Shown: in pieces, positions 8,633 to 17,703 of the stretch
How the letters are laid out: each line of letters begins with the position of its first letter
How positions within the stretch are numbered: position 1 is the first letter of the stretch
NCBI RefSeq assembly: GCF_029542085.1
Contig: NZ_CP107036.1
Coordinates: 3,348,001-3,412,000, forward strand
DNA length: 64,000 bases
Source of the DNA: Sphingobacterium sp. ML3W
GTDB lineage: Bacteria > Bacteroidota > Bacteroidia > Sphingobacteriales > Sphingobacteriaceae
Reading direction: 5' to 3'
Program-made: the position numbers and the translations under genes
Notes under the pieces: generated by a model
What the model was told of the DNA's origin: nothing
Seen by the model: only the letters and a program-made list of their open reading frames with translations
Databases searched by the model: none

Positions 8633-9187
8633 CTATTTAGGATCATCTGCTGTGCCTTCCCGTGCCAAAGGCACATCGTCAGGCATGCTTTCCAATGAGG
8701 AATCTAATGCAAATAACGATTCGTCTGAAGCCCGATCTCCACCTGCTATCTTTAATTTATCGATCAGCTCAAGAGCAAGTTTCTCTTCTTCAATCTGTTC
8801 TTTGACAAACCATTGTGCAAAGTTCCATGTCGCCCAATCTTTCTGCTCCATAGACAGATTGACGATATTATAAATCGCTTCGGTATTATCTACCTCATGT
8901 TTAAATACCCGTTGGAAACACTCGGTTAAGGTTTTCGGATCTGCTGGCGGTGCTGAAATGGCCTGAATCCGGGGACGCCCCCCTCTTTCCAGTATGTACC
9001 CCATAATTTTGGTCATATGATTCCGTTCCTCCTGGGCATGTCTATATAAGAAATTGGCGATCCCACCATAACCCTGATCATCGGCCCATACACCCAAAGC
9101 CAGATAAATTTGTGCAGCTTCGGCTTCTTTTGTCATTTGACTGATTAAAATATCCTGCATTTCTGCAGACAATCGATTCGTTTCCAT
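8633..9187 (-). CDS. Ferritin
   Basis: Iron-storage protein of the bacterial non-haem ferritin type, forming a 24-subunit cage that oxidises and stores iron. The four-helix bundle carries the ferroxidase residues: a Glu in EAEAAQIYLALGVWA, the HAQEERNHM stretch (E-x-x-H), and later Glu residues in KHEVDNTEAIYN and KEQIEEEKLALELID. The 184 residues include a Pro/Asp-rich C-terminal tail of about 25 residues that is longer than in E. coli FtnA. It is monocistronic and convergent with a TonB receptor that may bring in metal. Confidence 0.93.
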   Translation of the reverse strand: METNRLSAEMQDILISQMTKEAEAAQIYLALGVWADDQGYGGIANFLYRHAQEERNHMTKIMGYILERGGRPRIQAISAPPADPKTLTECFQRVFKHEVDNTEAIYNIVNLSMEQKDWATWNFAQWFVKEQIEEEKLALELIDKLKIAGGDRASDESLFALDSSLESMPDDVPLAREGTADDPK

Positions 9188-9350
9188 ATACTAAATTCCT
9201 GTTGATTCAATAAAAGAACAGTATTGCGAAGTATTTCGTTTGCAAATTTGTCAAAGACAGACTGGAGAGCGAATCAATCTCATCAGGAAAACCATCGGAA
9301 GCCATTGGGATAGCATGAAGAATAAAAAGAGCAGGACGGGTAATTGCACA

Positions 9351-9384
9351 AAAAAAGGGAAACTCAGTTGAATTTCCCTTTTTT
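9351..9384 (-). terminator. Intrinsic terminator
   Basis: The stem AAAAAAGGGAAA pairs with TTTCCCTTTTTT and has T runs in both directions. It lies just past the stop of the TPR protein gene. Confidence 0.65.
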
Positions 9385-9403
9385 ATCTGTTCTATAGGTA
9401 AGC

Positions 9404-10054
9404 CTATTTCAGGTTATCTCTATATACTTTTGCTTTTTTGACTTCTGTTTGAATATCTTTTTTAGAAGAATCAAAACTCAATACTTTTTCATAATCCTTG
9501 ATCGCATTATTATAAGCATCTGTAGCCATTGCTTTGTTGTAGTTAGGCGTACCAGCAGTACCGATCAAAATACCCAAATCGCGGTTTGCAACTGCTCTAT
9601 TTTGATAAAATTTAGAGTCAGTAGGAGTGATTGTGATGGCTTTTGAATAATCTTCAATCGCTACGCGCAACAGCTGTTCTTTGTTTGCCGCAGACACTTT
9701 GTTTGTTTGAACTGCAAGTGTATTGTTCGCTTTCGCTTTAAAGTATAATGCATTTGCATTTTTAGGGCTTAATGCGACAACCTTTCCGAAAGTTTCAGCT
9801 GACTTTTTATAATCACCATTTTGAAATTGGGAGTAACCCAACATATACAAGACATCCGGATCTTTGCCTTCCTGTGGTAAAGCTTTTGTCAAGTATGATT
9901 CTGCATTTTTGAAGTCACCATCCAAAAGAGCTTTTTGGCCCATTCTCACATTGGCATTGCTATGCTCAGCTTGTTTTTGTTGTGCATTGGCGCTAAGTGC
10001 AACCAAAGCAAAAACTCCTGTGAACAAACCTAATTTAAGTGATTTTAAGTTCAT
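9404..10054 (-). CDS. Secreted TPR-repeat protein
   Basis: Periplasmic protein with tetratricopeptide repeats, probably a protein-interaction scaffold. With the start at 10054 it has 216 residues and a clear signal peptide ending in SANAQQ. TPR units include MGQKALLDGDFKNAESYLTK, VLYMLGYSQFQNGDYKKSAE and ALYFKAKANNTLAVQ. The C-terminal part (NRAVANRDLGI, then YNNAIKDYEKVL) looks like further diverged repeats. An upstream in-frame ATG at 10078 would add eight polar residues. No partner can be named. Confidence 0.82.
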   Translation of the reverse strand: MNLKSLKLGLFTGVFALVALSANAQQKQAEHSNANVRMGQKALLDGDFKNAESYLTKALPQEGKDPDVLYMLGYSQFQNGDYKKSAETFGKVVALSPKNANALYFKAKANNTLAVQTNKVSAANKEQLLRVAIEDYSKAITITPTDSKFYQNRAVANRDLGILIGTAGTPNYNKAMATDAYNNAIKDYEKVLSFDSSKKDIQTEVKKAKVYRDNLK

Positions 10055-10078
10055 ATCTAAATAGTTACGTTTTTTCAA

Positions 10079-10400
10079 TATACCTTATTAATGATCAATA
10101 TTGATCGTTTATTATCCCTAGAAAAAATAATCTTATTGCTTCACCCCTCGCAAGAATCTGCCATCGTTTATTCTTTCACATTCCAATATTACAATTATTA
10201 TGCCTATTTATCCAACAAATGGCAGATAAATTTTATTTAACCTGCCTTTTTTTCATATTCTAGAAAATAGATTAGTAATTTTGCTACCTTTTAGCAATTG
10301 GCACTTCCCTTGCAATATAGGGGAAACAATATTTGAAGCTTAAAATTTGAAGGTCTGCCGACAACATGTCAGCGACTGCCAAATACACAAAATAAACACT
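10079..10400. other. Divergent intergenic region between the TPR gene and lon
   Basis: About 320 AT-rich bases. It holds a perfect 14-bp palindrome GATCAATATTGATC (10093-10106), 39 bases upstream of the TPR start, which may be an operator. I found no full consensus promoter, although TA-rich stretches near 10270-10345 probably include the lon promoter. I see no HSE-type repeat and no gene. Confidence 0.4.
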
Positions 10401-12878
10401 ATGAGCAAATTCGAAACTTTTGATTTCAGTCAGGCTATTCCAATCGTTACGGAAGACACAGAATTCTTCCCCCTATTGACACAGCAGGATGAAGACGATA
10501 TGGCAAATGCTGAAATTCCAGAAGCACTATCTATTTTGCCTTTACGTAATACCGTATTATTTCCCGGTGTCGTCATTCCGATCACTGTAGGAAGGGATAA
10601 ATCCATCAAATTGGTTAAAGAAGCCTATAAGGGCAGCAAAACAATTGGTGTGGTCTCCCAAAAGGATATGACAGTAGAGGACCCTGGGTTTGAGGAGTTG
10701 AATAAAGTGGGTACTGTTGCCCATATTATCAAAGTGCTCCAGATGCCTGATGGAAACACCACGGTCATCATCCAGGGAAAGCAACGTTTCAACCTAGTGG
10801 AGATCTTAGAAACTGAACCTTATCTCAAGGCGCGTGTCGAGAAATTCAACGAGGCAAAACCAAAAATGACTAAACATTTCAAGGCCACAATATCCACCTT
10901 GAAGGAAATGGCATTGCAGATTATTCAGCTTTCACCCAATCTACCCAGCGAAGCCGGTATCGCAATCAAAAATATTGAAAGCCCTTCTTTTCTGATCAAT
11001 TTTATTTCGTCTAACATCAATGTCGAAATGATCAAAAAACAAGAGCTTCTTCAAATTCCAAAGGTCGAAAACCGTGCAAAGCTCTTGTTGGAATTGTTGA
11101 CGTTGGAAATCCAGATGCTGGAACTGAAACATCAGATCCAGAATAAGGTGCGGGTCGACCTAGACAAGCAACAACGGGATTATTTCTTGAACCAACAATT
11201 GAAAACCATCCAGGAAGAGCTTGGCGGAAATACACCTGACCTGGAGCTGGAAGAGCTTAAAAAGCGTGGTAAAACAAAAAAATGGGGCCTTGATGTCGAA
11301 AAACATTTTAACAAGGAACTTGAAAAGCTATCACGTATCAATCCAGCTGCGGCAGATTATTCTGTTCAGTTAAACTATCTTGAACTGCTTCTTGATCTTC
11401 CATGGAATGAAACGACCAAAGATAATTTTGACTTAAATAAAGCACAAAAAGTCTTGGACAAGGATCACTATGGGTTGGAAAAAGTCAAAAAACGTATCAT
11501 TGAATACCTTGCAGTATTGAAATTAAAAAATGATATGAAAGCCCCTATCCTTTGTTTGGTCGGCCCTCCAGGAGTTGGTAAAACCTCTTTGGGAAGATCT
11601 ATAGCCAAAGCATTGGGTCGTAAATATACACGTATGGCCTTGGGTGGTGTGCGCGACGAAGCCGAAATCAGAGGCCACCGTAAGACGTACATCGGTGCAA
11701 TGCCCGGCCGTATTATCCAATCGTTGAAAAAAGCAGGAGCTGCCAATCCGGTCTTTATCCTAGATGAGATCGATAAAATGAGTGCAGATTTTAAAGGTGA
11801 CCCTTCTTCTGCCCTGCTAGAGGTATTGGATCCGGAGCAAAACACACATTTCTACGACCATTATGTAGAAATGGAATTTGACCTTTCTAAAGTGATGTTT
11901 ATTGCAACGGCCAATTCGCTAAGTGCTATCCAGCCAGCTTTATTGGACCGTATGGAAATCATCGAAGTCAATGGATATACCATTGAAGAAAAGATTGAGA
12001 TAGCAAAAAAACACCTACTTCCCAAACAGCGTGAAATGCACGGTATGGCGGCCAAGGATGTTGCACTAAAAGGTAAGATTATCGAAAAAATCATTGAAGA
12101 CTATACCCGCGAATCCGGCGTACGTGGACTGGAAAAGAAAATTGGCTCGATCGTACGTGGTATTGCGACACGTATTGTCATGGAGAAAGATTATAACCCA
12201 ACTATCAACGATCAGGATGTCGTGGATATCCTAGGCGCTCCGATCTTTGATAAAGATATCTACGAAAACAATAATGTTGCTGGTGTAGTGACTGGCTTGG
12301 CCTGGACTTCTGTGGGAGGTGATATTTTATTTATCGAATCCTCTTTAAGTCCCGGTAAAGGACGCTTGAGCCTAACAGGTAATCTTGGCGATGTGATGAA
12401 AGAATCTGCTTCTATTGCTTTAGCTTACTTAAAAGCTCATGCTGCTGATTTCGGGATCGACTACAGGATATTCGATCATTGGGATATCCATATCCACGTT
12501 CCTGCAGGTGCTATTCCTAAGGATGGTCCATCTGCTGGGGTAACGATGCTGACTGCGCTGACATCTCTATTTACCCAACGTAAGGTTAAAGAGAAATTGG
12601 CTATGACTGGCGAAATTACGCTTCGTGGAAAAGTATTACCAGTAGGCGGTATCAAAGAAAAAATACTTGCGGCCAAACGTGCGAACATCAAGGATATTAT
12701 CCTTTGCAAATCCAACGAAAAAGATATCCTTGAAATCAAGGAAGATTATATCAAAGATATGCAGTTCCATTATGTGACCGAAATGGCACAGGTGATCAAA
12801 CTAGCACTTCTAGAAGAAAAAGTAGATGGTGCTTTGGATCTAACCCAAGGAATTGAAAACACAAAAAAAGAGGCTTAA
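10401..12878 (+). CDS. lon: ATP-dependent protease Lon
   Basis: Cytoplasmic AAA+ serine protease that degrades misfolded and regulatory proteins. Order: N-terminal substrate domain (LSILPLRNTVLFPGVVIPI), coiled helical linker, AAA+ module with Walker A GPPGVGKTS and Walker B VFILDEIDKM, and a C-terminal peptidase with catalytic Ser in PKDGPSAGVTM and Lys in VLPVGGIKEKILAAKRA. I placed the start at the ATG at 10401 (MSKFETFDF), giving 825 residues. The frame is open upstream from a TTG at 10347, but those residues are not Lon-like. It is monocistronic, closed by a strong terminator. Confidence 0.96.
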   Translation: MSKFETFDFSQAIPIVTEDTEFFPLLTQQDEDDMANAEIPEALSILPLRNTVLFPGVVIPITVGRDKSIKLVKEAYKGSKTIGVVSQKDMTVEDPGFEELNKVGTVAHIIKVLQMPDGNTTVIIQGKQRFNLVEILETEPYLKARVEKFNEAKPKMTKHFKATISTLKEMALQIIQLSPNLPSEAGIAIKNIESPSFLINFISSNINVEMIKKQELLQIPKVENRAKLLLELLTLEIQMLELKHQIQNKVRVDLDKQQRDYFLNQQLKTIQEELGGNTPDLELEELKKRGKTKKWGLDVEKHFNKELEKLSRINPAAADYSVQLNYLELLLDLPWNETTKDNFDLNKAQKVLDKDHYGLEKVKKRIIEYLAVLKLKNDMKAPILCLVGPPGVGKTSLGRSIAKALGRKYTRMALGGVRDEAEIRGHRKTYIGAMPGRIIQSLKKAGAANPVFILDEIDKMSADFKGDPSSALLEVLDPEQNTHFYDHYVEMEFDLSKVMFIATANSLSAIQPALLDRMEIIEVNGYTIEEKIEIAKKHLLPKQREMHGMAAKDVALKGKIIEKIIEDYTRESGVRGLEKKIGSIVRGIATRIVMEKDYNPTINDQDVVDILGAPIFDKDIYENNNVAGVVTGLAWTSVGGDILFIESSLSPGKGRLSLTGNLGDVMKESASIALAYLKAHAADFGIDYRIFDHWDIHIHVPAGAIPKDGPSAGVTMLTALTSLFTQRKVKEKLAMTGEITLRGKVLPVGGIKEKILAAKRANIKDIILCKSNEKDILEIKEDYIKDMQFHYVTEMAQVIKLALLEEKVDGALDLTQGIENTKKEA

Positions 12879-12910
12879 TCCCCTCTCAAGAGTTTAGATA
12901 AATTTATTCA

Positions 12911-12951
12911 GAAAAGCGGGGTGTCCAAAAAAGTTGGACACCCCGCTTTTC
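12911..12951. terminator. Bidirectional intrinsic terminator after lon
   Basis: The stem GAAAAGCGGGGTGTCC pairs with GGACACCCCGCTTTTC, with flanking A and T runs. It serves lon and the convergent dctA unit. The GTGTCC-A-run-TTGGACAC core is shared with the terminator at 71-112. Confidence 0.85.
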
Positions 12952-13003
12952 TTTTAAGATCTACATCGTTTAGACAAGCATGAGTGTCCGGTTTTGTAAG
13001 ATA

Positions 13004-14257
13004 TCAACCAAGTTTCTCATGGAGAACTTCCTCATCCAGGCTATTTTCATATTTGGAAATCACGAGTGTTGCTGCCGAATTGCCAATCAGATTGGTGATG
13101 GCCCTTGCTTCACTCATAAACCGATCCACCCCAAACACCAATGCCACGGACTCAACAGGTACATGTCCGACTACAGGCAAGGTTAGCGCCAAGGTCACAA
13201 AACCACTTCCCGTTACACCCGCAGCTCCTTTGGAGGTTAGCAACAGGACCAACAGTAAGGTAATTTCCTGCTGCAAGGTCAGGTGCATATTGAGTGCCTG
13301 CGAAATGAATACCGCTGCCATAGTCAGGTAAATACTCGTACCATCTAGGTTAAAGGAATATCCAGTCGGGATCACCAAACCTACCACGGACTTCGCACAA
13401 CCTGCATCCTCCATTTTCTGCATAATGCCAGGCAATGCCGATTCCGAAGAAGAGGTTCCCAATACAATCAAAATCTCATCTTTGATATATTTCAGGAATT
13501 TGAAAATATTAACCTTTAGATAGAAGTGTAATACCGCCCCGATGACAATTATGACAAAGATAAAACAGGTTAGATAGAAACTTAACATCAACATACCCAA
13601 CTTGGTCAGCGCCTGAATACCAAACTTTCCAATGGTAAATCCCATCGCCCCCATGGCTCCCAATGGGGCCAGATACATCACCATCTTAATAATGGAGAAA
13701 AGTACCTTTAGAAAAGATTGCAGCACATTGATAACGGGTTCAGCAGCTTTTTGACCGATCTTGGTCATCCCTATCCCAAAAAGCACCGCAAAAACCAGCA
13801 CTTGCAATATATTATCTGAGGCAACCGAAGCTATAACGTTCTCCGGAATAATATCCATGATAAAGTCCATGAAACTGTGTGGTTTCTGGGACTCGGTAAT
13901 ATAATGTGATACCGAAGATGTATCCAAACTCGCCAGATCGGCATTCATGCCTGTCCCGGGTTGAATCAGGTTGACAAAGATCAAACCGATAATCAATGCA
14001 ATCGTGGTCATGACTTCGAAATAGATAATCGATGTCAGTCCAATCTTCCCTACTTTCTTTACGTCCTGCATCCCCGCAATACCGATCACGATCGAACTAA
14101 AGATCAGAGGTGCTATCACCATCTTGATCAATTTGATAAAGACATCACCCAGCGGCTTTAGTTTAACGGCAAAATCTGGGAAATAGACCCCACAGAAAAT
14201 ACCGATCAATATACCAACGATAACCTGAAAATAGAGACTCTTAAAAATATGCTTCAT
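13004..14257 (-). CDS. dctA: C4-dicarboxylate or glutamate symporter, DctA type
   Basis: Inner-membrane cation symporter of the DAACS family, importing succinate, malate, fumarate or acidic amino acids. The start at 14257 (MKHIFKSLYFQV) matches family N termini and gives 417 residues. Motifs: KLIKMVIAPLIFSSIV, the serine-rich hairpin GTSSSESALP, GYSFNLDGTSIYLTMA in TM7, and SKGAAGVTGSGFVTLA in HP2. The DctA-like order suggests dicarboxylates, but the exact substrate is inference. The start lies only four bases after the stop of the upstream hydrolase gene, so the two are coupled. Confidence 0.88.
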   Translation of the reverse strand: MKHIFKSLYFQVIVGILIGIFCGVYFPDFAVKLKPLGDVFIKLIKMVIAPLIFSSIVIGIAGMQDVKKVGKIGLTSIIYFEVMTTIALIIGLIFVNLIQPGTGMNADLASLDTSSVSHYITESQKPHSFMDFIMDIIPENVIASVASDNILQVLVFAVLFGIGMTKIGQKAAEPVINVLQSFLKVLFSIIKMVMYLAPLGAMGAMGFTIGKFGIQALTKLGMLMLSFYLTCFIFVIIVIGAVLHFYLKVNIFKFLKYIKDEILIVLGTSSSESALPGIMQKMEDAGCAKSVVGLVIPTGYSFNLDGTSIYLTMAAVFISQALNMHLTLQQEITLLLVLLLTSKGAAGVTGSGFVTLALTLPVVGHVPVESVALVFGVDRFMSEARAITNLIGNSAATLVISKYENSLDEEVLHEKLG

Positions 14258-14261
14258 TGTC

Positions 14262-15317
14262 TTAACGATTGACGGCAATTCCCTCCGCCTTCAACATGGC
14301 CTTGAATTTGGGGTTCCGGATGTATTTATTAAAATCGTGGCTCTGCATACCTGTAAAATCAGTATACTTCATCATCGGGTAATGCTTTACCAACTCATTA
14401 CAGACATCAGCTTTATAGCCCAAATCTGTAGCCTTCAATTTATTGGACAGAAAACCAACAAACTTCTTTAACATCACATCGGTATTGTTAATGGTAATAT
14501 GGATCTTCTTAACTTGCTTGCTCAAGTTACAGAATGACTCTGTTCCCTTAGCGACATCTCTTATCTTAAAGTCCTCCAGCCCTATTGCTGGAGCTAGCAT
14601 AATACAGGTAATGTCATTGCCGTTTTCAGCAAGCTTTTTTGCCCCATCGACGTCTACGTTGTGGTTCTCCAGCGTACCTTTGGCAAAACTCTCACTAAAG
14701 GTTGCACTGCTCAAAGCACTCAACACGACTGATGCACCACGGCTATGTGAGATCAGAATAATCTTCTTATTACTGATGCTATTCAGGAGGTTACGCAGTC
14801 CAAACTCACCCGCCATTTGGCTGAATGAGGTTGCGGAAAACCAAACTTTGGCGCCACCAAAGGGATTGGTTGTATGTAAACCATCCCAATAAAACTTAAC
14901 GACTTCATCATTATTGGGATTGAGCTTCAATAATTTGCGCATATACTCGTAGCTCTCATTGACCTCGTCTGATGGCGCATTGAATCCATGTACAAATATA
15001 AATACACGGTCTTTGGCCTTCACTTTGCTGCCCACAGCCAACATTCGGGTCTTCTCAAAAGCTTTCAGCTGGCTTTCAATTCCTTTTTCTGTTGCGATCT
15101 TCATCAGGGAATAGGCATTGACATCACCGCTTTTAGGCGGTTCACCATAAGTTTTGCGCCAATTGTCTGGATAGAAGTTCCCATTCTGATCCACGAAGGA
15201 ATTCACGATATTTGGCTTGTCAAATGAATTGGGGTAAGGATCCTTGGGCACATTATGGGCTATGTCACAGGAAACCATTGAAAAAAGAAGAAAAAGATAG
15301 AAAAGTTGTCCTCTCAT
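14262..15317 (-). CDS. Alpha/beta hydrolase lipoprotein, DUF900-like
   Basis: 351 residues. The N terminus (MRGQLFYLFLLFSMVSC) is a lipoprotein signal with Cys about residue 17. The body is an alpha/beta hydrolase: the oxyanion-hole region VFIFVHGFNAPSDE, the region NNDEVVKFYWDG, and the nucleophile elbow SHSRGAS with Ser. This resembles DUF900-type hydrolases of unknown substrate. The gene ends four bases before dctA, so an esterase releasing a carboxylate for uptake is an attractive but unproven idea. Confidence 0.75.
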   Translation of the reverse strand: MRGQLFYLFLLFSMVSCDIAHNVPKDPYPNSFDKPNIVNSFVDQNGNFYPDNWRKTYGEPPKSGDVNAYSLMKIATEKGIESQLKAFEKTRMLAVGSKVKAKDRVFIFVHGFNAPSDEVNESYEYMRKLLKLNPNNDEVVKFYWDGLHTTNPFGGAKVWFSATSFSQMAGEFGLRNLLNSISNKKIILISHSRGASVVLSALSSATFSESFAKGTLENHNVDVDGAKKLAENGNDITCIMLAPAIGLEDFKIRDVAKGTESFCNLSKQVKKIHITINNTDVMLKKFVGFLSNKLKATDLGYKADVCNELVKHYPMMKYTDFTGMQSHDFNKYIRNPKFKAMLKAEGIAVNR

Positions 15318-15672
15318 GGAGCTATTTATTTACGCTGTTAAAAACCTTAATTTCAGTAAGGCTAAAGGTTGATTGAATCATAAAAGTATATATTGGCAAA
15401 ATACAGCAAATACCTTATGATGCGCCTGCTGTGTCATTATAATTAATTCCGTATTACGAATATATAAAAAAAGAAGCTGTACAAAAAGTAAAAGCGTCCC
15501 TTGAGAATTGAATAATAAAAAAGAGACTGGAAAGGAGTATGAGGAAATACAAAAAATAAAAGAGACCTCCTTGGGTCTCGAATATAAAAAATGACCTCGC
15601 AGCATAAAAACAAGATGAAAGAAAAAGGGGGCAGTCCTTTTTGAACGCCCCCTTCTCCTGATATTTTTATAC
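15318..15672. other. Intergenic region between the hydrolase and PurF-type gene
   Basis: 355 AT-rich bases. It contains the terminator of the PurF-type gene (15625-15654) and a small GAGACC/GGTCTC hairpin near 15582-15599. The rest is A-rich with no convincing gene. An open frame of about 110 codons crossing it on the minus strand has no known similarity and overlaps the purF end, and I treat it as spurious. Confidence 0.4.
15625..15654 (-). terminator. Intrinsic terminator
   Basis: AAGGGGGC pairs with GCCCCCTT. On the minus strand it is followed by a T run. It lies 18 bases past the stop of the PurF-type gene. Confidence 0.7.
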
Positions 15673-17583
15673 TTAGTTGCTGAAGTATGCACGTACATTT
15701 TTACCTTCAATCCAGTTCATATAGGCTTTATTAACAACCTTATTACCACCTGGAGTAGGGTAATCACCGGAGAAATACCAATCACCGCTATGTGCTGGAC
15801 ATGCTTTATGCAAATTATCCAAGGTTTGATACACCACCTCAAGTTCGGCTTTCAAATGGTGAGGTCTAACGATACGGCCAATTTCTTCGGAAATCTCTTC
15901 ATCTGTAAATGGCGCATAAATGGCTTTTACATAGTTTTCGATTTCATTGACATCCTGCGTCATCGACAATAGACATTTTTGATACACTTCATCAATAATA
16001 TGTGCCATGCCGCGTTGTTTCAACAGGTTGATCGCCGCTTCGAATGCAACGAATTCACCCATACGTGACATATCGATACCATAACAATCTGGGTAGCGAA
16101 TTTGTGGTGCGGAGGAAACGATTACAATTTTCTTCGGATTCAAACGATCTAAGATCGTCAAGATACTTTGCTTCAACGTCGTTCCACGTACAATGGAATC
16201 ATCGATTGCAACGATCGTATCTTCATGATCTTTAACAATGCCGTAAGTGGTATCATACACATGTTGTACCATATCTGTACGATCGGCGTCCTGTGTAATG
16301 AAGGTACGCAATTTAGCATCCTTTACATTCAGTTTTTCAAAACGAGGTTTGATGCTCAAGATCTCATCCAATTCCTCGTCAGAAATTTTCTCTGCACGTT
16401 TTAATAAGGTCTCTTTTTGAAAATCCCTGACGTAGGTATTGATACCATCCATCAAACCGTAGTACGATACTTCGGCCGTATTGGGGATAAAAGAGAATAC
16501 GGTATTCTTAATATTACTTTTAACAGATTCAAGTACCTGTGGCACTAATAATCTACCCAATTCTTTACGCTCTTTATAGATATCAGCATCTGACCCACGG
16601 GAGAAATAGATACGCTCAAAAGAACAAGAACGTTGTTCAACAGGCTGTCTAAACATTTCCTGTGACACAGTACCATCTTTTTTAGCAATCAAGGCATGGC
16701 CCGGCTTAATTTCTTTCACGGCACCGATAGGCACATTGAATGCAGTCTGAATGACTGGTCTTTCGGAAGCTACAACTAAAATTTCTTCATCTTGATAGTA
16801 GAATGCCGGACGGATACCCGCAGGATCACGCATCACGAAAGCATCGCCATGACCAAAGATACCAGCGATGGTATAACCCCCATCCCAAGTCTTCGCTGAA
16901 CGCTTTAAGATCTTGGAGACATCGATATTTTTGGCAATCAATGAACTAATCTCGACATTGGAATACCCTTCTTTTTTGAAGTGATCAAAAAGCTCCTGGT
17001 TTTCATCATCTAAGAAATGTCCAATTTTTTCCAAAACGGTTACGGTATCCGCTTTTTCTTTTGGATGTTGTCCCAACTCATACAATTGTTGCAAAAGTTC
17101 ATCCACATTGGTCATGTTGAAGTTACCCGCAACAACAAGATTGCGTGACATCCAGTTGTTTTGTCTTAAAAATGGGTGACAGCTTTCGATACTGTTCTTT
17201 CCATGCGTTCCATAGCGCAAATGTCCTAAAAGTACTTCTCCAGTAAAACTGACATTATCTTTTAACCATTGGGTATCCTTTGACTCATCTGGAAATGCCT
17301 TCTGAACAGAAGCAAATTTTTTCTGTACATATTCGAATATGTCTGCCACAGCAGTTGAGCCCATAGCTCTGTAACGCGAAATGTAACGATTTCCAGGTTT
17401 AACATCAAATTTAATGGTTGCAATTCCAGCCCCGTCTTGTCCACGGTTGTGCTGTTTTTCCATTAATAGGTACAATTTGTTGATGCCATAGAATGGCGTA
17501 CCATATTTTTCCTGATAATAAGATAAGGGTTTTAACAGGCGAATTAGTGCGATTCCGCACTCGTGTTTAATAGCGTCGCTCAT
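15673..17583 (-). CDS. purF: Amidophosphoribosyltransferase, long Bacteroidota type
   Basis: Class II glutamine amidotransferase fused to a phosphoribosyltransferase, the enzyme type that makes phosphoribosylamine from PRPP in purine synthesis. The nucleophile is Cys9 in HECGIALIRL, so an eight-residue propeptide is removed. KQHNRGQDGAGIA and LLGHLRYGTHG follow. The PRPP loop is VAIDDSIVRGTTLKQS at about 460, followed by VSSAPQIRYPDCYGIDM. At 636 residues it is longer than E. coli PurF; the phylum often carries a long and a short version, so this could be a paralogue. A -7 element (TACTTTTG, 17601-17608) sits 17 bases upstream of the start. Confidence 0.88.
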   Translation of the reverse strand: MSDAIKHECGIALIRLLKPLSYYQEKYGTPFYGINKLYLLMEKQHNRGQDGAGIATIKFDVKPGNRYISRYRAMGSTAVADIFEYVQKKFASVQKAFPDESKDTQWLKDNVSFTGEVLLGHLRYGTHGKNSIESCHPFLRQNNWMSRNLVVAGNFNMTNVDELLQQLYELGQHPKEKADTVTVLEKIGHFLDDENQELFDHFKKEGYSNVEISSLIAKNIDVSKILKRSAKTWDGGYTIAGIFGHGDAFVMRDPAGIRPAFYYQDEEILVVASERPVIQTAFNVPIGAVKEIKPGHALIAKKDGTVSQEMFRQPVEQRSCSFERIYFSRGSDADIYKERKELGRLLVPQVLESVKSNIKNTVFSFIPNTAEVSYYGLMDGINTYVRDFQKETLLKRAEKISDEELDEILSIKPRFEKLNVKDAKLRTFITQDADRTDMVQHVYDTTYGIVKDHEDTIVAIDDSIVRGTTLKQSILTILDRLNPKKIVIVSSAPQIRYPDCYGIDMSRMGEFVAFEAAINLLKQRGMAHIIDEVYQKCLLSMTQDVNEIENYVKAIYAPFTDEEISEEIGRIVRPHHLKAELEVVYQTLDNLHKACPAHSGDWYFSGDYPTPGGNKVVNKAYMNWIEGKNVRAYFSN

Positions 17584-17600
17584 ATCTTGATTTGATGACG

Positions 17601-17608
17601 CAAAAGTA
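17601..17608 (-). promoter_or_regulatory. Putative -7 element for the PurF-type gene
   Basis: TACTTTTG on the minus strand fits TAnnTTTG. No TTG lies at the ideal distance, so this is a partial promoter match. It implies a leader of about ten bases. Confidence 0.4.
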
Positions 17609-17703
17609 AGAATTATTTAGCACTTAGCGATCCCTCCCTACACTTTTTCCGCAATAAAATTACAGTGAATAGACAGTGGCTCTTTGGGATAGGTCTCCAA
17701 GCC

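Noticed and set aside
11468..11845. Long antisense open frame inside lon
   Set aside because: It lies entirely within conserved Lon codons and has no independent features. Similar shadows occur at 14443-14892, 24904-25341 and 56801-57439.
15378..15710. 110-codon minus-strand open frame after the PurF-type gene
   Set aside because: It overlaps the purF end and the terminator, is low complexity and has no signal or domain.
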